A stretch of DNA of 64,000 bases from contig NZ_CP109090.1 in NCBI RefSeq assembly GCF_035917575.1, forward strand, positions 4,836,001-4,900,000. Reading direction: 5' to 3'. The stretch comes from Streptomyces sp. NBC_01788 (lineage in GTDB: Bacteria > Actinomycetota > Actinomycetes > Streptomycetales > Streptomycetaceae). The notes under the pieces were generated by a model. The model worked only from the letters and a program-made list of their open reading frames with translations, searched no databases and was not told where the DNA came from. A program made the position numbers and the translations under genes. Shown piece by piece: positions 50,504-59,003 of this stretch (the stretch's first letter is position 1; each line of letters starts with the position of its first letter).

Positions 50504-51947
50504 CGAGGTACGCCTCCAGGCCGTGCCGGCCGCCCTCGCGGCCGAAGCCCGACTCCTTGTAGCCGCCGAACGGCGAGGTCGGATCGAACTTGTTGAACGT
50601 GTTGGACCAGACGACACCGGCGCGCAGCTTGCCCGCCACCGCCAGGATCCGGGAGCCCTTCTCGGTCCAGATGCCCGCCGACAGCCCGTACGGGGTGTTG
50701 TTGGCCTTGGCGACGGCCTCGTCCGGGGTGCGGAAGGTGAGGACGGAGAGCACCGGGCCGAAGATCTCGTCACGGGCGATGGTGTGCGCCTGGGTGACGC
50801 CGGTGAACAGCGTCGGCGCGAACCAGTAGCCGCTCTCGGGCAGTTCGCAGGCGGGCGACCAGCGCTCGGCGCCCTCCGCCTCGCCCTTGTCGGCCAGCGT
50901 GGTGATCCGGGCCAGCTGCTCGGCGGAGTTGATCGCGCCGATGTCGGTGTTCTTGTCGAGCGGATCGCCCAGGCGCAGGGTGGAGAGCCTGCGCTTGAGG
51001 GAGTCCAGCAGCTCGTCGTGGATCGACTCCTGCACCAGCAGCCGCGAGCCCGCGCAGCAGACCTGGCCCTGGTTGAAGAAGATGCCGTTGACGATGCCCT
51101 CGACGGCCTGGTCGATCGGCGCGTCGTCGAAGACGATGTTGGCGCCCTTGCCGCCCAGCTCGAGGGTGAGCTTCTTGTCCGTGCCCGCGACCGTGCGCGC
51201 GATCGCCTTGCCGACGGCCGTGGAGCCGGTGAAGGCGACCTTGTTCACGTCGGGGTGGGCGACGAGCGCGGCGCCCGCGTCGCCGTAGCCGGGAAGGATG
51301 TTGACGACACCCTTCGGCAGGCCGGCCTGGCGGCAGATGTCCGCGAAGAACAGCGCGGACAGCGGGGTGGTCTCGGCGGGCTTGAGGACCACCGTGTTGC
51401 CGGTCGCCAGCGCCGGGGCGATCTTCCACGCCAGCATCAGCAGCGGGAAGTTCCACGGGATGACCTGGCCGGCCACGCCCAGCGGCTTCGGGGACGGCCC
51501 GAAGCCCGCGTGGCCGAGCTTGTCGGCCCAGCCGGCGTAGTAGAAGAAGTACGCGGCCACCAGGGGCAGGTCCGCGTCCCGCGTCTCCCTGATCGGCTTG
51601 CCGTTGTCCAGCGTCTCCAGGACCGCCAGCTCACGGCTGCGCTCCTGGATGATGCGGGCGATGCGGAACAGGTACTTGGCGCGCTCGGAGCCGGGCAGCG
51701 CCGACCACTTCACGAAGGCCTTGCGGGCCGCCTTCACCGCGCGGTCCACGTCCGCCTCGCCGGCCTGGGCGACCTCGGACAGCACCTCCTCGGTGCTGGG
51801 GGAGACCGTCTTGAAGACCTTGCCGTCGGCGGCCTCGGCGAACTCGCCGTCGATGAACAGGCCGTAGGACGGCGCGATGTCGACGATCGAGCGGGACTCG
51901 GGCGCCGGTGCGTATTCGAAGGGGGAAATCTGGTTTTCCATGTTCAT
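50496..51947 (-). CDS. aldehyde dehydrogenase
   Basis: 483 aa, ATG at 51947. Full ALDH: GVAGQVIPWNFPLLMLAWKI, ALATGNTVVLKPAETTPLSA, FTGSTAVGKAIART, LTLELGGKGANIVFDD (catalytic Glu), FFNQGQVCCAGSRLL (catalytic Cys), EIFGPVLSVLTFRTPDEAV and FGGYKESGFGREGG. It follows deoC by 6 bp in the same operon. DeoC releases acetaldehyde from deoxyribose-5-phosphate, so oxidation of acetaldehyde to acetate is the likely job. Confidence 0.93.
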   Translation of the reverse strand: MNMENQISPFEYAPAPESRSIVDIAPSYGLFIDGEFAEAADGKVFKTVSPSTEEVLSEVAQAGEADVDRAVKAARKAFVKWSALPGSERAKYLFRIARIIQERSRELAVLETLDNGKPIRETRDADLPLVAAYFFYYAGWADKLGHAGFGPSPKPLGVAGQVIPWNFPLLMLAWKIAPALATGNTVVLKPAETTPLSALFFADICRQAGLPKGVVNILPGYGDAGAALVAHPDVNKVAFTGSTAVGKAIARTVAGTDKKLTLELGGKGANIVFDDAPIDQAVEGIVNGIFFNQGQVCCAGSRLLVQESIHDELLDSLKRRLSTLRLGDPLDKNTDIGAINSAEQLARITTLADKGEAEGAERWSPACELPESGYWFAPTLFTGVTQAHTIARDEIFGPVLSVLTFRTPDEAVAKANNTPYGLSAGIWTEKGSRILAVAGKLRAGVVWSNTFNKFDPTSPFGGYKESGFGREGGRHGLEAYLDV

Positions 51948-51953
51948 GAGGTC

Positions 51954-52910
51954 TCAGTCCACCGTCACGTAGTCGGGACCGGAGTAGCGGCCGGTGGCCA
52001 GCTTCTGACGCTGCATCAGCAGGTCGTTCAGGAGCGAGGAGGCGCCGAAGCGGAACCAGTGGTTGTCCAGCCAGTCCCCGCCTGCGGTCTCGTTGACCAG
52101 GACCAGGAACTTGATCGCGTCCTTGGAGGTGCGGATGCCGCCGGCCGGCTTCACACCGACCTGCACGCCGGTCTGCGCCCGGAAGTCACGCACGGCCTCA
52201 AGCATCAGCAGCGTGTTGGCCGGGGTGGCGTTGACGGCGACCTTGCCGGTGGAGGTCTTGATGAAGTCGGCGCCCGCCAGCATGCCGAGCCAGCTCGCGC
52301 GGCGGATGTTGTCGTACGTCGACAGCTCGCCGGTCTCGAAGATGACCTTCAGGCGCGCGGCGCTCCCGCAGGCCTCCTTCACGGCGACGATCTCGTCGTA
52401 CACCTTCAGGTACTTGCCGGCGAGGAACGCTCCGCGGTCGATGACCATGTCGATCTCGTCGGCGCCCGCGGCGACCGCCTCGCGCACGTCCGTCAGCTTC
52501 ACGTCCAGCGACGCCCGGCCGGCCGGGAAGGCGGTGGCGACCGAGGCGACCTTCACGGTCGAACCGGCCACGGCCTCCTTCGCGGCGGCCACCATGTCGG
52601 GGTAGACGCAGACCGCGGCCGTGGCGGGGGCCGTACGGTCCGTCGGGTCGGGGTGGACCGCCTTGGCGCCGAGCGCCCGGACCTTGCCCGGGGTGTCCGC
52701 GCCTTCCAGCGTCGTCAGGTCGACCATCGAGATGGCGAGGTCGATGGCGTACGCCTTCGCGGTGGTCTTGATGGAACGGGTGCCGAGCGAGGCGGCGCGC
52801 GCCTCCAGGCCGACCGCGTCGACACCGGGCAGCCCGTGCAGGAAGCGGCGCAGCGTGCTGTCGGACGCGGTGACGTCAGCGAGAGGGGGTGCAGTGGTGG
52901 GCATGGTCAC
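51954..52910 (-). CDS. deoC: deoxyribose-phosphate aldolase
   Basis: 318 aa from GTG 52910 (ATG 52904 is two codons later). TIM-barrel class I aldolase: ATAAVCVYPDMVAAAK, VKVASVATAFPAGRAS, AAGADEIDMVIDRGAF, ARLKVIFETGEL, GADFIKTSTGKVAVNATP with the Schiff-base Lys, and VGVKPAGGIRTSKDAI with the second Lys. It is longer than E. coli DeoC (about 260 aa), with a helical N-terminal extension of about 60 residues. It splits 2-deoxyribose-5-phosphate to glyceraldehyde-3-phosphate and acetaldehyde. The promoter carries the nucleoside operator and the mRNA is predicted leaderless. Confidence 0.94.
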   Translation of the reverse strand: MTMPTTAPPLADVTASDSTLRRFLHGLPGVDAVGLEARAASLGTRSIKTTAKAYAIDLAISMVDLTTLEGADTPGKVRALGAKAVHPDPTDRTAPATAAVCVYPDMVAAAKEAVAGSTVKVASVATAFPAGRASLDVKLTDVREAVAAGADEIDMVIDRGAFLAGKYLKVYDEIVAVKEACGSAARLKVIFETGELSTYDNIRRASWLGMLAGADFIKTSTGKVAVNATPANTLLMLEAVRDFRAQTGVQVGVKPAGGIRTSKDAIKFLVLVNETAGGDWLDNHWFRFGASSLLNDLLMQRQKLATGRYSGPDYVTVD

Positions 52911-52916
52911 CAGGCG

Positions 52917-52935
52917 AGCATATCTACGCGCGTAG
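52917..52935 (-). promoter_or_regulatory. deoC operator (exact CTACGCGCGTAG) and leaderless promoter
   Basis: Exact palindrome at 52924-52935. On the minus strand one base separates it from TATGCT (52922-52917), then six bases to GTG 52910. The spacing -10 to start codon is the same as for add. Confidence 0.72.
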
Positions 52936-53049
52936 CGGCTGTACACCCCCCGGGCTGTCTTGTGACCCGGCCGATGTTCGCACGGCGCCCCTCCCGTCCG
53001 CGGGCACCGCGGATGGGAGCCCGTCCGGCCGTCGGGCAGAATCGGGACC

Positions 53050-53736
53050 ATGACGACGCCCGAGCACGAACCCCCCTCGCCGCGACCTGCCGCACCCGAG
53101 TTCAAGGACCGGGTCAACCGGTCGTCCGCAGGCATCGCGAGCGGTGCCCTGCTCCTCGCCATCGTCGGGTGGCTGGGCATCGACGCGCTGGTGGTCGGCG
53201 AGGGCCGCACCCCGTGGCTGGCGCTCGCCGGGATGATCCTCGTCGTGCCGCTCGTGGTCGCCTTCACCCTGCGGCCCGCCGTGTACGCCAACACCGACCG
53301 GCTGCGTATCCGCAACCCCTTCCGCGTGATCGTGCTGCCCTGGGGCCAGGTCTCCGGGCTGCGTTCCGGCTTCTCGAACGAGGTGTTCGACCAGTCCGGC
53401 ACCAAGTACCAGCTCTGGGCGGTGCCCGTCTCGCTGCGGGGGCGCAAGCGGGCCACCCGGCGGCAGGCGCGGGCCGAGGCGGCGGGCGAGCGCGCTGCGG
53501 GGGCGGGCAGGGCCGGCGGACGCGCAGGCGGAGCCTTCGGGTCCGGGAGCGCGGCCGACGACGGTCCCGTCCGCGCTGCGGGCGACCAGTTCATGGACGA
53601 CCTGCGCGAACTGCACGAGGCCCGTGAGCACGCCGAGACGGCGCAGGGCGAGGTGACGGTCCGCTGGGCGTACGAGATCGTGGGCCCGGCGGTGGCCGGT
53701 GCGGTGGTGCTGGCGATTCTTATCGCGGTGGGCTGA
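53050..53736 (+). CDS. PH-domain membrane protein
   Basis: 228 aa, ATG at 53050. Two membrane helices near residues 28-48 and 56-72 (GIASGALLLAIVGWLGI; LALAGMILVVPLVVAFTL) are followed by a bacterial PH-like domain (VYANTDRLRIRNPFRVIVLP, WGQVSGLRSGFSNEVF, YQLWAVPVSLRGRKR). A charged, Ala/Gly-rich linker and a last helix (VGPAVAGAVVLAILIAVG) close the protein. Such proteins are common and uncharacterised in actinobacteria. It is divergent from deoC. Confidence 0.8.
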   Translation: MTTPEHEPPSPRPAAPEFKDRVNRSSAGIASGALLLAIVGWLGIDALVVGEGRTPWLALAGMILVVPLVVAFTLRPAVYANTDRLRIRNPFRVIVLPWGQVSGLRSGFSNEVFDQSGTKYQLWAVPVSLRGRKRATRRQARAEAAGERAAGAGRAGGRAGGAFGSGSAADDGPVRAAGDQFMDDLRELHEAREHAETAQGEVTVRWAYEIVGPAVAGAVVLAILIAVG

Positions 53737-53848
53737 CGCGCGGCCGTCGGCGGCGTGTGGGTCCGTGACGCGAGTGTCCGTGGCGCGTGTGTCGTCCGGT
53801 GTCCGCCCGGACGTGTGTGCGGCGGGTGTCTCCCGGCTGTTTCCGGGC

Positions 53849-53885
53849 CGGAACGGGTGTCCCTATCGGTGAGGGACACCCGTTC
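53849..53885. terminator. bidirectional terminator
   Basis: 15-bp perfect stem (53849-53863 with 53871-53885), 7-nt loop, between the PH-domain gene (+) and the phosphosugar mutase gene (-). Confidence 0.85.
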
Positions 53886-53900
53886 CCGTTTCCGTACGGG

Positions 53901-55565
53901 TCAGATGCCCGCGGCCGCCGACAGGTCGCGCTTGATCGACGCGAGCAGCTCGGTGGCCTCCGCGCGGGCCGCCGGGAGGCCGGCGTGGGTGCCGACCGGG
54001 ACCACGACCTCCAGGTAGCACTTCAGCTTGGGCTCCGTGCCGCTGGGGCGGACGATCACGCGGGCGCCGTCGAGGGTGTAGCGCAGGCCGTCCGTGGGCG
54101 GCAGCCGGTCCGTGCCCCGGGTGAGGTCCTCGGCGCGGGTGACGGGCAGGCCCGCGAGCGCCGTCGGGGGCTGCTCGCGCAGGCGGCGCATCGCGTCGGC
54201 GATCAGCGAGAGGTCCTGGACACGGACCGAGAGCTGGTCGGTGGCGTGCAGGCCGTGCTCGACGGCGAGGTCGTCGAGCAGGTCCAGGAGGGTGCGGCCC
54301 TCCTGCTTGAGCCGCGAGGCCAGCTCGGTGATCAGCAGGGCGGCGGTGATGCCGTCCTTGTCGCGTACGCCGTCGGGGTCGACGCAGTAGCCGAGGGCCT
54401 CCTCGTAGCCGTAGCGCAGGCCCTCCACGCGGGCGATCCACTTGAAGCCGGTGAGGGTCTCCTCGTAGGGCAGGCCCGCCTTCTCGGCGATGCGGCCGAG
54501 GAGGGAGGAGGAGACGATCGACTCCGCGAAGGTGCCGGTCGCGCCGCGGGAGACCAGGTGGGCGGCGAGCAGGGCGCCCACCTCGTCGCCGCGCAGCATG
54601 CGCCAGTCGGCGCCGTCCTTGACGGCCACCGCGCAGCGGTCGGCGTCCGGGTCGTTGGCGACGATCAGATCGGGGTCGGTGGCGCGGGCCCTGGCGAACG
54701 CCAGGTCCATCGCGCCGGGCTCCTCCGGGTTGGGGAAGGCGACGGTCGGGAAGTCCGGGTCCGGCTCGGCCTGTTCGAGGACCAGCTCGGGGGCGGGGAA
54801 GCCGGCCCGGGCGAACGCGGCGACGAGGGTGTCCTTGCCGACGCCGTGCATCGCCGTGTAGACGGTGCGGGCCGTACGGGGCGAGCCGGGGGCGAGGGCG
54901 GCGTCCGTGCGGGCGAGGTAGGCCTCAAGGACGGAGTCGTCGAGCGTCTCCCAGCCGGAGTCCGGACGGGGGACGTCGTGGAGGCTCTTGATCGCGTCGA
55001 TCTCGGCGGCGATCCCCGCGTCGGCGGGCGGCACGATCTGGGAGCCGTCGCCCAGGTAGACCTTGTAGCCGTTGTCGCGGGGCGGGTTGTGGCTGGCGGT
55101 GACCTCCACGCCCGCGACCGCGCCGAGGTGCCTGATGGCGAAGGCGAGGACGGGGGTGGGGAGGGGGTGCGGCAGCACCGCGGCGCGCAGGCCGGCGCCG
55201 GTCATGACGGCGGCGGTGTCGCGGGCGAAGTCGGCGGACTTGTGGCGGGCGTCGTAGCCGATGACGACGAGGCCCGCGTTGCCGTCCCCGTGGGCGGTCC
55301 CGTTCTTCTTCAGGTACGCGGCGAGGCCGGCGGCGGCGCGGATGACGACGGAGCGGTTCATGCGCATGGGGCCTGCGCCGAGTTCGCCGCGCAGGCCCGC
55401 GGTGCCGAACTGGAGGGTGCCGGCGAAGCGCTCGCTCAGCTCTTCGGTGTTCTCGGTGTTCTCGGCGTTCACGGCTTCGAGGAGCCGGGCGAGTTCGTCA
55501 CGGGTCTCGGGGTCGGGGTCCTCGGCCAGCCACGCCTTGGCCCGTGCGATGAGGTCGTCGTGCAC
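53901..55565 (-). CDS. phosphosugar mutase (PGM2-like phosphoglucomutase/phosphopentomutase)
   Basis: 554 aa, four-domain alpha-D-phosphohexomutase. GTASHNP-type active-site loop VTASHNPPRDNGYKVY (phospho-Ser), metal loop VANDPDADRCAVAV, sugar loop LTGFKWIARVEG with YGYEEALGYCVDPDG, and phosphate loop VIVRPSGTEPKLKCYLE. GYEEALGY resembles the PGM2 group, whose members can act on (deoxy)ribose-1-phosphate. Placed between deoC and purine nucleoside phosphorylase, it may be the phosphopentomutase of this pathway, since no deoB is seen. ATG/GTG start at 55565. Confidence 0.88.
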   Translation of the reverse strand: MHDDLIARAKAWLAEDPDPETRDELARLLEAVNAENTENTEELSERFAGTLQFGTAGLRGELGAGPMRMNRSVVIRAAAGLAAYLKKNGTAHGDGNAGLVVIGYDARHKSADFARDTAAVMTGAGLRAAVLPHPLPTPVLAFAIRHLGAVAGVEVTASHNPPRDNGYKVYLGDGSQIVPPADAGIAAEIDAIKSLHDVPRPDSGWETLDDSVLEAYLARTDAALAPGSPRTARTVYTAMHGVGKDTLVAAFARAGFPAPELVLEQAEPDPDFPTVAFPNPEEPGAMDLAFARARATDPDLIVANDPDADRCAVAVKDGADWRMLRGDEVGALLAAHLVSRGATGTFAESIVSSSLLGRIAEKAGLPYEETLTGFKWIARVEGLRYGYEEALGYCVDPDGVRDKDGITAALLITELASRLKQEGRTLLDLLDDLAVEHGLHATDQLSVRVQDLSLIADAMRRLREQPPTALAGLPVTRAEDLTRGTDRLPPTDGLRYTLDGARVIVRPSGTEPKLKCYLEVVVPVGTHAGLPAARAEATELLASIKRDLSAAAGI

Positions 55566-55837
55566 GTTGGGTCAGCCTCTCGTGAGTGTGTCGGCCCGGC
55601 TTCGGCGGGGATGCCGGTGCCTCCGGCGGTGGGCCGGTGCGCCGGGGTGCGTTGCGGGTCGGGGCCGTGGGGGTGGGGCCGGCCCGCAACGCACGGGCGT
55701 ACTGCCCAGGGCTTCCATGGTGGGCCTGGGCAGAGACGAAGTATGCGGCGGGCTGTCGACCCGCCCCCACGGCCCCTTCCGCCGTCCGGCGGCCTTCCCG
55801 TCGCCGTGGGGACCGCCTTTTTGCGGACCGCGTGATG
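55566..55837. other. gap between phosphosugar mutase and punA with hairpins
   Basis: A 12-bp stem (55647-55658 with 55683-55694) can terminate the purine nucleoside phosphorylase message (minus strand). No gene is supported. Confidence 0.55.
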
Positions 55838-56662
55838 CTAGAGGCGGCCCAGGACCTGGGTCAGCAGGGAGCCCATGCGGGTGGCGCTGTCGCGGCCCGC
55901 CTGGAGCACCTCCTCGTGGTTGAGGGGCTCGCCGGTCATGCCTGCGGCGAGGTTGGTCACCAGGGAGATGCCGAGGACCTCCGCGCCGGCCTCGCGGGCG
56001 GCGATGGCCTCCAGGACGGTGGACATGCCGACCAGGTCCGCGCCGATGGTGCGGGCCATGCGGATCTCCGCCGGCGTCTCGTAGTGCGGGCCGGGGAACT
56101 GCGCGTAGACGCCTTCCTCGAGGGTGGGGTCGACCTCCTTGCACAGGGCGCGCAGGCGCGGGGAGTACAGGTCGGTGAGGTCGACGAAGTTGGCGCCGAC
56201 GATCGGCGAGGTGGCCGTCAGGTTGAGGTGGTCGCTGATCAGCACCGGCTGGCCGGGGCGCATGCCCTCGCGCAGGCCGCCACAGCCGTTGGTGAGCACG
56301 ATCGTCTTGCAGCCGGCCGCGACGGCGGTGCGCACGCCGTGGGCCACGGCGGCCACGCCCCGGCCCTCGTAGTAGTGGGTGCGGCCCAGGAAGACCAGCG
56401 CGCGGCTGTCCCCGATGGTGTACGAGCGGATCTTGCCGCCGTGGCCCTCGACCGCCGGCGGCGGGAATCCGGGCAGCTCGGTGACCTGGAACTCGGCGTC
56501 GGGGGTCCCCAGGGCGTCGACGGCCGGTGCCCAGCCGGACCCCATCACGAGGGCGACGTCGTGGGACTCGGCACCCGTGAGTTCGCGCAGGCGCGCGGCG
56601 GCGGCGTCGGCGGCGGCGTACGGGTCGCCCTGGATGTCGTCCGGAAGAAGAGATGCGTTCAC
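55838..56662 (-). CDS. punA: purine nucleoside phosphorylase (trimeric type)
   Basis: 274 aa from GTG 56662. NP-II family: [18 protein letters not shown] (phosphate Ser), [68 protein letters not shown] and [15 protein letters not shown], where Glu and Asn read the purine base. It splits inosine, deoxyinosine, guanosine and related nucleosides to base and sugar-1-phosphate. The promoter has the nucleoside operator and the predicted start point coincides with the GTG. Confidence 0.93.
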   Translation of the reverse strand: MNASLLPDDIQGDPYAAADAAAARLRELTGAESHDVALVMGSGWAPAVDALGTPDAEFQVTELPGFPPPAVEGHGGKIRSYTIGDSRALVFLGRTHYYEGRGVAAVAHGVRTAVAAGCKTIVLTNGCGGLREGMRPGQPVLISDHLNLTATSPIVGANFVDLTDLYSPRLRALCKEVDPTLEEGVYAQFPGPHYETPAEIRMARTIGADLVGMSTVLEAIAAREAGAEVLGISLVTNLAAGMTGEPLNHEEVLQAGRDSATRMGSLLTQVLGRL

Positions 56663-56669
56663 GCCGATG

Positions 56670-56699
56670 AGCGTAGCCGCTCTTCGCCTACGCGCGTAG
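56670..56699 (-). promoter_or_regulatory. punA operator (exact CTACGCGCGTAG) and leaderless promoter
   Basis: Exact palindrome at 56688-56699 over the -35 region; TACGCT at 56675-56670 as -10, then 7 bases to GTG 56662. No ribosome site precedes the GTG. Confidence 0.7.
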
Positions 56700-56812
56700 A
56701 TGCCCGTGGTCACGGCAATGCGATCGTTGTCTTGTCGTTTCCGACGAGGAACGGCTCCCGGCGGCCCTCGAAGCGGGTCCGGTTCAGACTTCCAGGAGGC
56801 CGGCGGCGCCGC

Positions 56813-57250
56813 TCAGCACGGCCGCTTCCGCAGCTCCATCACGTAGTCGTGGGGTGCCCCCGCCGATTCCGCCGCGTCGGCGATCTCGCCGAGGTAGCGG
56901 GCGGAGGGGAGGCCGCCCTCGTAGCCGTCGAGGACGTAGGCCCAGGCCCGTTCCTCGCCGTCCAGCGTGTGGACGCGCACGCGTGCCCGCCGGTAGACGC
57001 CGAGACCCACGCCCACCCAGCGGTCGAGGGAGTCCTCGTCCATCGGGGCGATGTCGTACAGGGCCACGAAGACCTGGGAGATCGGATCCTCCACAAGGGT
57101 CGCCAGCGCGCCCTCCCAGCCCATCTGCTCCCCGCCGAAGGTCAGCCGCCAGCCGTTCGTCCAGCCGGTGGCACGCAGCGGCGAGTGCGGGGCGCGGCGG
57201 GACATCAGCCGCGCGTCGAGATTGCCGGCGTATGCGGCATAGAGCGACAT
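56813..57250 (-). CDS. gamma-glutamylcyclotransferase-like protein
   Basis: 145 aa, ATG at 57250. LYAAYAGNLDARLMSRRAPH matches the Y-G/A-x-N-L-x-x-x-M nucleotide-like loop of the GGCT/AIG2 fold; then TFGGEQMGWEGALATLVEDP and VFVALYDIAPMDEDSLDRW, where the Glu/Asp-rich helix carries the usual catalytic acid. It ends in HDYVMELRKRPC. The family forms 5-oxoproline from gamma-glutamyl peptides or performs related cyclisations; the substrate is unknown. It is upstream of punA on the same strand, 150 bp away. Confidence 0.72.
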   Translation of the reverse strand: MSLYAAYAGNLDARLMSRRAPHSPLRATGWTNGWRLTFGGEQMGWEGALATLVEDPISQVFVALYDIAPMDEDSLDRWVGVGLGVYRRARVRVHTLDGEERAWAYVLDGYEGGLPSARYLGEIADAAESAGAPHDYVMELRKRPC

Positions 57251-57358
57251 GCACCGAGCGTACGACAGCCACGCACCCGTCTCACGGGTCCCACGGGCAA
57301 CGCGGGACCATCGCGCCGCGCCGCCCCGGGGCCGTAGCACCTTGAACGGTGCGGGACA

Positions 57359-58831
57359 ATGGAGTACGTGACTCGGATCGTGATCATCGGTGGTGGACCC
57401 GGCGGCTACGAAGCGGCGCTGGTGGCGGCGCAGCTCGGCGCGGAGGTGACCGTCGTCGACTGCGACGGTCTGGGCGGAGCGTCGGTGCTGACCGACTGCG
57501 TGCCGTCGAAGACCCTTATCGCTACGGCCGAGGTGATGACCACCTTCGACTCGTCGTACGAGGAACTGGGGATCACCGTCGCCGACACCCTCTCCGACGG
57601 CGGCCCCGCCGAGGCCTCGCCCGCGGAGCGGGCCGCCCGGGTGGTGGGCGTCGACCTGGGGAAGGTCAACCGGCGGGTGAAGCGGCTGGCGCTCGCCCAG
57701 TCCCACGACATCACCGCGTCCGTGACGCGGGCCGGCGCCCGGGTCATGCGCGGGCGCGGCCGGCTGGAGGGCATGCAGGCGCTCGACGGGTCGCGTACGG
57801 TCGTCGTCAGGGCGGCCGACGGGAGCGAGGAGAGGCTCACCGCGGACGCCGTGCTGATCGCGACCGGCGGTCACCCGCGCGAACTGCCCGACGCCCAGCC
57901 GGACGGCGAGCGCATCCTCAACTGGACCCAGGTCTACGACCTCGACGAGCTGCCCGAGGAGCTCATCGTGGTCGGCTCGGGCGTCACCGGCGCCGAGTTC
58001 GCCGGCGCCTACCAGGCGCTCGGCTCGAAGGTCACCCTGGTGTCCTCCCGCGACCGCGTGCTGCCGGGTGAGGACCCGGACGCGGCCGCCGTCCTGGAGG
58101 ACGTCTTCCGCCGCCGCGGCATGAACGTCATGGCGCGCTCGCGTGCCGCCGCGGCCAAGCGGGTCGGGGACCGCGTGGAGGTGACGCTGGCGGACGGCCG
58201 GGTCATCGAGGGCAGCCACTGCCTGATGGCCGTCGGCGCCATCCCCAACAGCGCCGGGCTCGGCCTGGAGGAGGCCGGCGTCAAGCTGCGCGATTCCGGT
58301 CACATCTGGACCGACAAGGTGTCCCGGACGACGGCTCCGGGCGTGTACGCGGCCGGCGACGTGACCGGGGTCTTCGCACTGGCCTCGGTGGCGGCGATGC
58401 AGGGACGCATCGCGATGTACCACTTCCTGGGCGACGCGGTGGCCCCGCTGAACCTCAAGACGGTCTCCTCCAACGTCTTCACCGACCCCGAGATCGCCAC
58501 GGTCGGCTACTCCCAGGCCGACGTGGACGCGGGCAAGATCGACGCCCGGTGTGTGAAGCTGCCGCTCCTGCGCAACCCGCGCGCCAAGATGCAGGGCATC
58601 CGGGACGGCTTCGTCAAGATCTTCTGCCGTCCGGGCACGGGAATCGTGGTCGGCGGCGTGGTCGTGGCCCCGCGCGCCTCGGAACTGATCCACCCCATCT
58701 CGATCGCCGTCGACAACAACCTGACGGTCGAGCAGATCGCGAACGCGTTCACCGTGTACCCCTCGCTGTCGGGCTCGATCGCCGAGGTGGCACGGCAGCT
58801 GCACACGCGCAAGGCGACGGGCGAGGCGTAG
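57359..58831 (+). CDS. NAD(P)H-quinone dehydrogenase, LpdA-type flavoprotein
   Basis: 490 aa; ATG at 57359 or GTG at 57368 (GGAG before the latter). FAD site RIVIIGGGPGGYEAALVAA; NAD site ELIVVGSGVTGAEFAGAY; VYAAGDVTGVFALASVAAMQ near residue 330; dimer domain to the end. The redox motif is GGASVLTDCVPSK: the first Cys of C-x4-C is Ser, so no active disulfide can form. The C-terminal His-Glu pair is also replaced (VYPSLSGSI). This matches M. tuberculosis LpdA (Rv3303c), a quinone reductase, and not lipoamide dehydrogenase as often annotated. Confidence 0.9.
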   Translation: MEYVTRIVIIGGGPGGYEAALVAAQLGAEVTVVDCDGLGGASVLTDCVPSKTLIATAEVMTTFDSSYEELGITVADTLSDGGPAEASPAERAARVVGVDLGKVNRRVKRLALAQSHDITASVTRAGARVMRGRGRLEGMQALDGSRTVVVRAADGSEERLTADAVLIATGGHPRELPDAQPDGERILNWTQVYDLDELPEELIVVGSGVTGAEFAGAYQALGSKVTLVSSRDRVLPGEDPDAAAVLEDVFRRRGMNVMARSRAAAAKRVGDRVEVTLADGRVIEGSHCLMAVGAIPNSAGLGLEEAGVKLRDSGHIWTDKVSRTTAPGVYAAGDVTGVFALASVAAMQGRIAMYHFLGDAVAPLNLKTVSSNVFTDPEIATVGYSQADVDAGKIDARCVKLPLLRNPRAKMQGIRDGFVKIFCRPGTGIVVGGVVVAPRASELIHPISIAVDNNLTVEQIANAFTVYPSLSGSIAEVARQLHTRKATGEA

Positions 58832-58847
58832 GGGCACGGCACGGTTG

Positions 58848-58874
58848 CGACTCCCCGCCGGTCACGGGGAGTCG
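58848..58874 (+). terminator. terminator after LpdA-type gene
   Basis: 10-bp perfect stem (CGACTCCCCG at 58848-58857, complement at 58865-58874), 7-nt loop, 16 bp past the stop. Confidence 0.75.
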
Positions 58875-59003
58875 TGGACCATGCCGGTGGCAGGAGCGAA
58901 CGGAACAGGCTCTATACCATCTGGCGTTCTGCCCTGCGAACAACTTCTGCTAATCGGCGCAAACTGCTGAAAGCAGACGGTCACTGGGGTTACTGTCAGT
59001 TTC

